Source: Treponema sp. (GTDB taxonomy: Bacteria; Spirochaetota; Spirochaetia; Treponematales; Treponemataceae). Taken from it: DNA of 14,218 bases. A program made the translations under genes and the position numbers. Below are positions 5,762 to 11,899 of this stretch, in pieces (positions within the stretch are counted from its first letter, which is position 1; every line of letters begins with the position of its first letter). The notes beneath the pieces were generated by a model. It saw nothing but the letters and a program-made list of their open reading frames with translations. It was not told the DNA's origin and made no database searches. The stretch covers positions 7,098 to 21,315 of the forward strand of contig JAAVAM010000061.1 of the NCBI GenBank assembly GCA_014804085.1, written 5' to 3'.

Positions 5762-8209
5762 TTATTTCTTATACCATAAATAGTTGTAGTATTTAAAGTT
5801 GCTTGCGTTTTCTGCGGCATTCGTCACATCTTTTTGAAATGAATAACCGCTTGAAGACTTGCAATACCAGCCTTCCGTATCCTCAAACCGCACCGAGGTG
5901 AGCAGTGTACATCCATCGAAACAGGCGTAAGTATTGTTAATTGACTTTACGTTCTTCCCGATAGTTACAGCTGTTAAAGACGTGCAATTGTAGAAAACTC
6001 TGGTACCTATAGATTCTGCGTTGATGGAAACTGATGACAAGCTTTCGCAATCCTCAAAAGCATAACTATCAATAGAACCAATCGCCTCCATAGTAATTGA
6101 TAGCAAATTTGTGCAGTACGCAAAAGCATACGTGCCGAGGGTCTTAACATTTTTTAATGTAATAGTTCTCAAATTCTTGCAATTATAAAAAGCATAGTTT
6201 CCAACTGTTTCTGCTCCGTTAATTTCTACTGCTTCAAGGTTGGAACATTTCCAGAACGCCCAATTTCCAATCGTTTGTATGCTGGTGGGTATTATCACGC
6301 ATTTTATAGTGCAGCTATAAAATGCATAACTACCAATTATTTCCAGTGTTTTTGGCAATACAACTTTATTCAGCGGACAGTCGGCAAATATCGATTTTGA
6401 ATCGCTTGTAGCTCCTATCGCTACAAGTCCTGTCGCTTCTGACAAATCAAGGTTAATTGAGGTCTTTGCGGTTTTTATCTTGTCCGCGAGCGTTTGCAAC
6501 GTGTTTTGCGATATATTTCCCGTCACTTTGATTGTATACTCGTCTGTAATACCGCTCAAGTCTATGCTTTCGATGGTATCAGCCGTAACAATAATACCGC
6601 ATAGCCAAACTGCGTACAGCGTGATGTCCGTCGGATTTTGACTGTCGATTAGAAAATCTGCTTGGTTGCTATATATAGGATTGTCTGTTTTTGAAGTCGC
6701 CCACCCCAAAAAGGTGTAGCCGGGATTAGAAAACATAGTATCTTTCAGTTTTTCTTCGATGCCATAATAAAAGATTTGAGTTTGCGTATTGCCCGTGCCG
6801 TTGTTCGCGTCGAACGTGACGGTGTATGCGTTCCTGTCGTAATAAATGTCGATAACACTCGTGCCGTCTGCGGATATAGGCACTTGTTCGAATGACTCTG
6901 CGGTAAAGCCGATATATGTCATCGCAACGGCGGCAGAGACTGTTCCCGTTGTTCCTGTCAGCGTTTCTGTTTTTGCGAGCGTGTACGATGTACGGTCAAT
7001 ATTCTGATTGAAATGACGCACCGTGTAAATCGTATCGGTATTTTCTGTCCACTTTGCGTACAGCGTGGTGTTTTTGCTCACAACATAGGGATAGGCGACA
7101 GCGGATTGCAGGTCGATGTCGATATACCATCCGGCAAAAAGGTATCCTTGACGTGTCGGCTTTGGCATATCTGATTCTTCCAGTAGTTTTGCTTCTATGG
7201 GATAGGAAACCGTTCCGCTATTTGCTTCAAATGTTACGGCAAATGTTTTTTCTATCTGCGCTTCCCCCAGTCGTAATTCTTCATTTACGGCTGTAAGCGA
7301 GCCGTCTACGGAAAAAATGCATGCATATACAACCCCGCTCACCGCATAGAACGAAGCTACGGGAGTTGCGGAAGTCGGCGTTGCGCCCAGTCTGAAGCCG
7401 TCGAACGGTGCGTCCGGCGGTATGGCGTACACGCCCGAATGCCCCGGCTGGATGTAGTATTTTTCCTGCCCGTACACTTTCTGCTGGGTGTTCCCGTTGT
7501 ACAGCGAGATGGGCGCGTCCGACTGGTTGGCGACTTTGAGATAGGCGGCGTTGAACTGCGGGTTCTTTGGCGCGGGTATGCGTACCTGCACGGTGTCCGA
7601 TACGATGTCCGCAGAATCGACGGGGTAGGTGTATGCGGTGCTGTCCGCCACGTCTAGCCAGACCATGCCGCTGTCGGCATCATCAAGGACGCAGTAGGAA
7701 TAGCGGAAATGGAACGTGATTTCGGTCGTGCCGGGGGCGACGTACACGGAATTTGTTGCGCCCGGCGCAACCGTCGTCAGCTCGGCGGACAGCCCGTCCC
7801 GGCATACGACCACTTTGTACGCCGACAGGTTGATGAACGTGACGTTCGGCGCGTTGGCAGTGCCGCCGTTCGGGTCGCTGCTTTGTGCCGTTATCTGGAG
7901 CGCGCGGGTATAGTGTCTGCCGCCCGCCGTCGCCGTGACGGTCACGCTGCCCGCCGCCTGGGCGGCAAGGTTTACGGAAACGCCCGTCGTAGCGGAGAGC
8001 GTCGCCACGGACGAGTCGCTGACCGACCATGCCGCCGGAATGCCGTTGCTCAGGTGGAGGAGAACCGACTGGCCTGCCTCTACGGCAGACACCGTTTCCG
8101 CGCCGTTGACGAGTATGGAGATGCTGTCGTCATCGTCATTGTCGTCGCTCCCGCATGAGAGAAATCCCAGCGCAAAAATACATCCCCATACCAATAGCAT
8201 TCGTTTCAT
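5762..8209 (-). CDS. Large surface lipoprotein: Ig-like, InlB B-repeats and BspA-type leucine-rich repeats
   Basis: 815 residues from the ATG at 8209, chosen because GGAGGTG lies about 7 nt upstream; an upstream in-frame ATG at 8233 would put eight extra polar residues before the signal peptide. Signal peptide MKRMLLVWGCIFALGFLSCG, with Cys19 as the probable lipidation site, followed by an Asp-rich spacer (SDDNDDDD). Domains: BIG2-like Ig domain (about 29-108); a beta-rich region of two related segments (122-310); first Listeria-Bacteroides repeat (322-388, ending TTLYAKW); a MucBP-like linker (394-461, YTVRHFNQN...); second repeat (462-535, YTVTFDANNGTG... to LYAVW); BspA leucine-rich repeats (about 608-780, recurring AFxxCxxL); and a tail ending YLWYKK. 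The likely role is adhesion or matrix binding at the outer surface. The 5' half is clearly more GC-rich than the 3' half, which suggests assembly from parts of different origin. It follows a second lipoprotein gene in the same direction. Confidence 0.9.
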   Translation of the reverse strand: MKRMLLVWGCIFALGFLSCGSDDNDDDDSISILVNGAETVSAVEAGQSVLLHLSNGIPAAWSVSDSSVATLSATTGVSVNLAAQAAGSVTVTATAGGRHYTRALQITAQSSDPNGGTANAPNVTFINLSAYKVVVCRDGLSAELTTVAPGATNSVYVAPGTTEITFHFRYSYCVLDDADSGMVWLDVADSTAYTYPVDSADIVSDTVQVRIPAPKNPQFNAAYLKVANQSDAPISLYNGNTQQKVYGQEKYYIQPGHSGVYAIPPDAPFDGFRLGATPTSATPVASFYAVSGVVYACIFSVDGSLTAVNEELRLGEAQIEKTFAVTFEANSGTVSYPIEAKLLEESDMPKPTRQGYLFAGWYIDIDLQSAVAYPYVVSKNTTLYAKWTENTDTIYTVRHFNQNIDRTSYTLAKTETLTGTTGTVSAAVAMTYIGFTAESFEQVPISADGTSVIDIYYDRNAYTVTFDANNGTGNTQTQIFYYGIEEKLKDTMFSNPGYTFLGWATSKTDNPIYSNQADFLIDSQNPTDITLYAVWLCGIIVTADTIESIDLSGITDEYTIKVTGNISQNTLQTLADKIKTAKTSINLDLSEATGLVAIGATSDSKSIFADCPLNKVVLPKTLEIIGSYAFYSCTIKCVIIPTSIQTIGNWAFWKCSNLEAVEINGAETVGNYAFYNCKNLRTITLKNVKTLGTYAFAYCTNLLSITMEAIGSIDSYAFEDCESLSSVSINAESIGTRVFYNCTSLTAVTIGKNVKSINNTYACFDGCTLLTSVRFEDTEGWYCKSSSGYSFQKDVTNAAENASNFKYYNYLWYKK

Positions 8210-8243
8210 GTTCGGCCACCTCCGGGTGTGCAAGACGGAATAT

Positions 8244-8274
8244 GCGCCGCCCGCAGTTTTTTTGCGGACGGCGC
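8244..8274 (-). promoter_or_regulatory. Strong hairpin between the two lipoprotein genes
   Basis: On the minus strand the arms GCGCCGTCCGCA and TGCGGGCGGCGC (12 bp, one G-U pair) enclose an A-rich loop of 7 bases. No U-run follows the stem in the minus direction, so it is not a textbook intrinsic terminator. It may be a stabilising or processing hairpin, or a weak attenuator that lowers expression of the downstream lipoprotein relative to the upstream one. Confidence 0.6.
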
Positions 8275-8301
8275 GTTGCGGGGCGCGGAAAATCCCGCCT
8301 G

Positions 8302-9489
8302 TTACTGCTGCGGCAGCGTTTCTATTTCAGACTTGATGTCGCGCGGCGTTCCTGCGGAGATGACGGCTTTGTAGCTGTTCGGGTCTGCAAGGATGGCCGG
8401 GGTATTTCCGAGTGCGACTTTTGTGAGCGAAACGCTGTAGTCATAGCCATTTTGAATGGTCGGAATGCCGCCGCCGGCAGTGAGGACCGGGACTGACACG
8501 TTCCCGTTGTAAAGCGCAAGGGTAATCTGTTTTTCTTCCCCATCTTTGGTCGATACCACCTCAAAGGTTACGGGTACGCCGCCAACGGCATCCTGTCCGT
8601 TCTGCGCGACATACTGTGCCGAGCCAATCTTAAAATACGCGCCTTCTTCAACGCCGTTTGTAACCGTGATGTACGCCGTCGGGAATGAGATGTTTTCCAT
8701 AATCTGAGACCATGTTGTATTCGGGTCGGCCGGAAAACTGTATGTCTGCATATATGATTCCGTGACGGAAGCCGGTACGACGGTTCTTGATTCAAAGAAA
8801 TCGCCGCTCAACGTTGATACGGTGTGGTTGCGGGTGCTGTAATAGACATAGACCGGGTACAGCCTGATTGACTTGTTGTCGTCAAAGTAGATGTACTGGT
8901 TGCTCTTGTACGGAGACAGGTAGGCGATTTTTTCGCCGTTGAAGCTGTCCTTGTGCAGTTCAATGCCGATTTTTCCGTTGTTGCTTACTTTGATGCAGTA
9001 GTCGCCCGTATAGGCGGCGTTTATTGTCGCCTCGTAGTATTCGCCCGCGTGGTAGGTCGCCATGGTCGAATATTCCACTTTCGCCGTGGTGAGCTTGTCT
9101 TTTTTCGCCGCGTATTCGCTTGCCGCCATGCCCTTTATGATCATCCAGCCGCCCACGGCAAAGTCGTTTTTGCCCGACACGTCGAATGCCCGCGAACTTC
9201 CCGCGCGAACGCCGCCGAGTATGGTGTCTTTGGTCGGAGTCTCGCCCTCGAACAGCACCATGTCTTTTTTCGTGTTGTTTCTGATGGTCAGCGTCCCGTT
9301 CGGCTGGTTCGTATAGTCGATGCCGTCGGCTGTGTCGGGCGTGTTGCCGCTGCCAGTGCCATTGTCATTACCCCCCCCCAGTTCGATTTCGCCGGAGACC
9401 GACCCTTCGCACCCAGTCATGCAGGCAACGGTCAGCGCGGCAAGCGCGCACAGTGCCATGCCGGTTTTCTTTGCGTTCAGTTTCATCAT
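8302..9489 (-). CDS. Lipoprotein of unknown function with a G9 tract after the signal peptide
   Basis: 395 residues from the first of two adjacent ATGs (9489); AAGGAG lies 6 nt upstream. An in-frame ATG further upstream would add 25 charged residues before the signal peptide and was rejected. The leader MMKLNAKKTGMALCALAALT ends in VACMTGC, so Cys27 is the probable lipidated residue. A Gly/Asn/Thr-rich spacer follows (38-52). The rest is predicted beta-rich, with segments of similar pattern at 64-104 (GTLTIRNNTKKDMVLFEGET) and 163-205 (YCIKVSNNGKIGIELHKD), resembling segments in the next lipoprotein. I recognise no named domain. Nine G in a row encode L37-G40, a candidate slippage site. The gene is first in the two-gene lipoprotein run and has its own promoter-like repeat upstream. 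Confidence 0.88.
   Translation of the reverse strand: MMKLNAKKTGMALCALAALTVACMTGCEGSVSGEIELGGGNDNGTGSGNTPDTADGIDYTNQPNGTLTIRNNTKKDMVLFEGETPTKDTILGGVRAGSSRAFDVSGKNDFAVGGWMIIKGMAASEYAAKKDKLTTAKVEYSTMATYHAGEYYEATINAAYTGDYCIKVSNNGKIGIELHKDSFNGEKIAYLSPYKSNQYIYFDDNKSIRLYPVYVYYSTRNHTVSTLSGDFFESRTVVPASVTESYMQTYSFPADPNTTWSQIMENISFPTAYITVTNGVEEGAYFKIGSAQYVAQNGQDAVGGVPVTFEVVSTKDGEEKQITLALYNGNVSVPVLTAGGGIPTIQNGYDYSVSLTKVALGNTPAILADPNSYKAVISAGTPRDIKSEIETLPQQ
9371..9379 (-). repeat. Homopolymeric G tract in the lipoprotein coding sequence
   Basis: A run of C on the plus strand (G on the coding strand) encodes CTG GGG GGG GGT at codons 37-40; the reading frame requires nine G. Loss of one G would shift the frame into a stop within about 30 codons. 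Poly-G tracts of this size are known slipped-strand sites in Treponema pallidum and other bacteria. Confidence 0.8.
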
Positions 9490-9512
9490 AGTATGCTCCT
9501 TGCGCTTTACGT

Positions 9513-9591
9513 CCGCACGACGGTTCTCAAAAAGCAGTGCCATCTTACCATACGGCACACGCAAAAGCGGTCAACTGCGAGGCGACATTTT
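9513..9591 (-). repeat. Dispersed promoter-leader repeat, copy A (upstream of the 395-residue lipoprotein)
   Basis: This stretch matches 12843-12921. A block of 24 bases (9568-9591) is identical in both copies, the element TTCAAAAAGCA is nearly so, and the rest is similar. On the minus strand it holds TGGTAAGAT, an extended -10 (TGn plus TAAGAT at 9547 to 9542), and TTGACC (9574 to 9569) as a -35-like box. The 21-bp spacing between the two is too long for a standard promoter, so the extended -10 may carry most of the activity. The start codon is about 50 nt downstream. Confidence 0.7.
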
Positions 9592-9630
9592 ACGCACTGT
9601 TCTTGTCTCTGTCGCCCACGTTTTTTGCCC

Positions 9631-9653
9631 TTGCGCGCGTGCGCGCCGCGCAA
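9631..9653. repeat. GC-rich inverted repeat in the divergent intergenic region
   Basis: TTGCGCG and CGCGCAA are perfect 7-bp arms around a 9-bp GC-rich centre. It sits between the lipoprotein promoter and the XRE regulator gene, so it could be an operator; it is followed by AT-rich DNA containing TATAAA (near 9711) that may serve the regulator gene. No function can be assigned from sequence alone. Confidence 0.45.
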
Positions 9654-9760
9654 AATTATAATTCCGCACGGATTGGTATTATTTTACTACAGTGATTGTT
9701 ATAAATAATTTTTTGTTAAATTGCAACCATTCGCGCGGTTTTTCTAGTATTTTTTTACCA

Positions 9761-10114
9761 ATGGCTTTCAATGAAAATCTAAAATATTTTATGGAATGCA
9801 AAGAAATTCAGTCAAAAGAGCTTGCGGCAAAGACGGACATAAGCATCAACACAATCAACAGCTATCTTAAAAAAAGCGGCTCCATTCCCGACGTAGAAAA
9901 AGCCGTAAAAATCGCAAAAGTCTTGAACATTCCCGCGGAATTATTGGTGACGGGCATTTCAATATCGGAAAAGAAAATCGAGCACATGGACCGGACGAAT
10001 GTGCTAAAACCCGAAATCGTGGAAATCGAAAAGAAACTCGTCCGCTTTTCACAAAAGGACTTGGAAATAATCGCGCAGCTCATTCAGTCGGTGTGGGAAA
10101 AATACGAGCGATGA
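9761..10114 (+). CDS. XRE-family helix-turn-helix transcriptional regulator
   Basis: 117 residues from ATG 9761 (MAFNENLKYFM). An in-frame ATG at 9692 would add 23 residues (VINNFLLNCNHSRGFSS and so on) that do not belong to the HTH fold. Residues 6-63 form a Cro/C1-type HTH: NLKYFMECKEIQSKELAAKT (6-25), the recognition helix around SINTINSYLKK (28-38), then PDVEKAVKIAKVLNIPAELL (43-62). A C-terminal helical part (80-117) may serve dimerisation. No clear Shine-Dalgarno precedes the chosen start. The gene is divergent from the lipoprotein operon and convergent with the frameshifted nuclease, with the second 23-bp array between. It could regulate the divergent lipoprotein genes or itself (inference). 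Confidence 0.85.
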   Translation: MAFNENLKYFMECKEIQSKELAAKTDISINTINSYLKKSGSIPDVEKAVKIAKVLNIPAELLVTGISISEKKIEHMDRTNVLKPEIVEIEKKLVRFSQKDLEIIAQLIQSVWEKYER

Positions 10115-10143
10115 AAGCCATGTTTCGCAGAAAATGCTCAAGC

Positions 10144-10304
10144 AAGAAAGTCGCGAATACGTAAGTAAGAAAGTCATGATTACTTACGTAAGAAAGTTGT
10201 GAATACGTAAGTATTTCAGTTGTTCTTACTTACGTAAGAAAGAGATAAATACGTAAGTATTTCAAATGTTCTTACGTAAGTATTTATTTTGTTCTTGTTC
10301 CAGT
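10144..10304. repeat. Tandem array of 23-bp repeats with alternating motif orientation, second array
   Basis: Six clear 23-bp units start at 10144, 10167, 10190, 10213, 10236 and 10259, with a degenerate seventh at 10282. Units begin with AAGAAAG or ATTTCA and end with ACGTAAGT or its reverse complement ACTTACGT. The ending flips orientation (units 2 and 4) without breaking the 23-bp register. Junctions hold palindromes such as CTTACGTAAG. There are no spacers. The array fills the gap between the convergent XRE gene (+) and the nuclease pseudogene (-). It shares the period, but not the sequence, of the array at 2958. Confidence 0.9.
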
Positions 10305-10372
10305 AATAACGGATAGAATACGTGCCTTGCGGTGAAAATAGTGCGGATGTCGGGTATGAAATATCCTTATTA

Positions 10373-11198
10373 TTAACCGTTGTCACAAATCCTTGACAAG
10401 TATCTCAGCCATTCTGCGAATTTATCCTCGTAGATAGGAACGACTTTTTCTTTCCACCATTGGGAACAGGCATAAAACATATTGTTGATTTTCTTTGCCC
10501 AATATCTTGGTTTGCCGGTATTATCCAGGCAGTCTTTCCAGTTTTTTTGAAATAATGCATACTGCAAGCCGAACGTTTCCTTTGAATAATCGAACTTTTG
10601 CAATTTCTCAATTTCTGTAGCGGGAATAAGATTCCATTTCAAAAGGTCGGCAATCGTTCTTTGTACAAAATCTTGAAAAATCGTATCTCCATGGTGAGGG
10701 TTCATAGATGTTTTGTGCGTTGAAATTCTCTTTGCTGAACAGCTCCACGAATTTTGCTCCATCGGGGTTGTCGCGCTCAAAAGGAATTTCCAGTCTGTTT
10801 TCTGCGTTCTCCGCATTTTGTTTGGTAAAATCAAAGTCATAGACATACAATTTGTTGCAGACAAGGATTCCAATATCGACGGATTTCAACTGGTTCAGAT
10901 AGCTGAACAGCTGATCCTGACCTTTGCCTAAAACGCTTTCTGTATGGCGTTTTAGTTCTACGACGACCACATCTTTTCCGTCTTTTCGTACAACAATGTC
11001 CGCCTTTTTAGTAGACCCCATCTGCATAGCCCTTTGCGCATCGATTTCGGTCGTGTTATAATTCAGAATCGCCGAGAATACGGAATCCTCCCATACCGTT
11101 TGAATTTTTTCCTCTAAATCTGTGCCGTATTTTTCATAATAGCCGACGATTTTGTTCCATGCTTCTGCGTAAGTCAAAATTGATTCTCCGTCTTTCAA
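10373..11198 (-). pseudogene. PD-(D/E)XK nuclease-like gene with one frameshift
   Basis: Two overlapping frames make one protein. The N-terminal frame (11198 to 10608) starts at TTG with AAGG 7 nt upstream; a second in-frame TTG at 11177, with GGAG 8 nt upstream, is an alternative. It carries a PD-(D/E)XK core: Glu38 (VWEDSV), Asp67 (KKADIVV), Glu81-x-Lys83 (VVVVELKRHT), then a GQDQLFSYLNQL motif (93-104) like the QxxxY of type I restriction HsdR nuclease domains. After about residue 166 this frame loses sense, while the +1 frame (to 10373) continues with HGDTIFQDFVQRTIADLLKW and on to WWKEKVVPIYEDKFAEWLRY. The 826-nt total is 3n+1, consistent with one extra base (or loss of two) near 10690-10705; an intact form would have about 274 residues. 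A sequencing error or programmed frameshift is possible, but no slippery site is evident. Its own promoter lies at 11216-11244. Confidence 0.8.
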
Positions 11199-11215
11199 GT
11201 TCTTGCCTTATCTGC

Positions 11216-11244
11216 ATTGTATTCTTTATTGAAAGTGTGATCAA
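11216..11244 (-). promoter_or_regulatory. Promoter of the nuclease gene
   Basis: On the minus strand TTGATC (11244 to 11239) and TACAAT (11221 to 11216) are separated by exactly 17 bp, a good sigma-70-type pair. The predicted start near 11209 leaves a very short leader before the TTG at 11198, which slightly favours the later TTG at 11177. Confidence 0.65.
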
Positions 11245-11257
11245 TCGATTTCAATGT

Positions 11258-11869
11258 TCATCTTGTCGTCCCTCCGTTCTGCATATAATATTCCCGCTTG
11301 CCCTCCCACTCGCACTTGTCAAGCACCCACTTGTACTGGGCGAAACTTGTCTTGTCATACACAGGCTTGTACTTCCCGTCCCAGTGATTGTCAATGTATA
11401 TGGCGGACTTGTCCTTCATGTACGGGTTCACGTTCGCCTGCGGCTCAACCTTAACCGTGTCCCACGGCCAGTACACGTTCTTCACCGTCACGAACATGTG
11501 ACACCACTTGTCCGGCACGTTATCGTTCACGACAAAATCGCACCGCTCTTTCCTTGCCCACAGCAGCCTGTCCCAGGTCTCCTTGAACACCACGCTGTAG
11601 TCCACGCAGTTCACCTTGCCGTCCTTGTTCACGTCGCGCAGGCTCTCCCTGCTCTCGCTTATTATCCAAGCTATCAGCTTCTCGTTCGCCTCCCTGCATT
11701 CCGCGGCCTCGCTCCTGCTGTACGCCGGTGTCGTCGGGTACGGCGCGGACGAACACCCGGCGCACAAAGACACGTACCATACCACTACGAATAGAGGCAC
11801 CATGATAACCAGCCACATCTTCAGCACGCCCAGCAGGTACGGCACGTGCTTCCCGTATTTATTTGCCAT
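11258..11869 (-). CDS. Membrane-anchored or lipoprotein with a dockerin-type calcium loop
   Basis: 203 residues from ATG 11869 (AAGGA lies 7 nt upstream; an adjacent TTG at 11872 is too close to it). Residues 11-36 are a long hydrophobic stretch (YLLGVLKMWLVIMVPLFVVVWYVS...), and CAGC at 36-39 is a possible lipobox with Cys39 as the anchor. The mature part has a dockerin/EF-hand-like loop DVNKDGKVNCVDY (79-91: Asp79, Asn81, Asp83, Asn87, Asp90). The C-terminal half is rich in Trp, Tyr and Asp with several Cys (89, 110, 123, 186). I do not recognise a catalytic domain; the WCHMFVTV segment (122-129) has only a vague resemblance to transglutaminase-like folds and should not be relied on. The gene starts 30 nt after the HTH-protein gene and is probably cotranscribed with it. 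Confidence 0.8.
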   Translation of the reverse strand: MANKYGKHVPYLLGVLKMWLVIMVPLFVVVWYVSLCAGCSSAPYPTTPAYSRSEAAECREANEKLIAWIISESRESLRDVNKDGKVNCVDYSVVFKETWDRLLWARKERCDFVVNDNVPDKWCHMFVTVKNVYWPWDTVKVEPQANVNPYMKDKSAIYIDNHWDGKYKPVYDKTSFAQYKWVLDKCEWEGKREYYMQNGGTTR

Positions 11870-11899
11870 CAACTGTTCCTTACTGTGCTAGGGGGCGCG

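Noticed and set aside
8210..8233. Upstream start of the 815-residue lipoprotein (ATG at 8233)
   Set aside because: It adds polar residues before the signal peptide; the ATG at 8209 has a strong Shine-Dalgarno.
8244..8274. Intrinsic terminator after the upstream lipoprotein gene
   Set aside because: The stem is strong, but no U-run follows it on the minus strand, so it is listed only as a hairpin.
9490..9564. Upstream start of the 395-residue lipoprotein (9564)
   Set aside because: It would run through the predicted -10 region and put 25 charged residues before the signal peptide; the ATG at 9489 has AAGGAG at good spacing.
8953..9708. 251-residue plus-strand ORF antisense to the lipoprotein
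   Set aside because: It overlaps a lipoprotein with good start signals; its composition (Arg, His, Phe, Val) is that of an antisense frame, and it runs through the promoter repeat.
10144..10304. Iteron-type replication origin
   Set aside because: The 23-bp period resembles plasmid iterons, but there is no Rep gene, DnaA box cluster or other origin gene, and chromosomal-type genes surround it.
11159..11794. 211-residue plus-strand ORF rich in Val, His and Pro
   Set aside because: Antisense to the dockerin-loop protein, which has a membrane segment, Shine-Dalgarno and a sensible composition.
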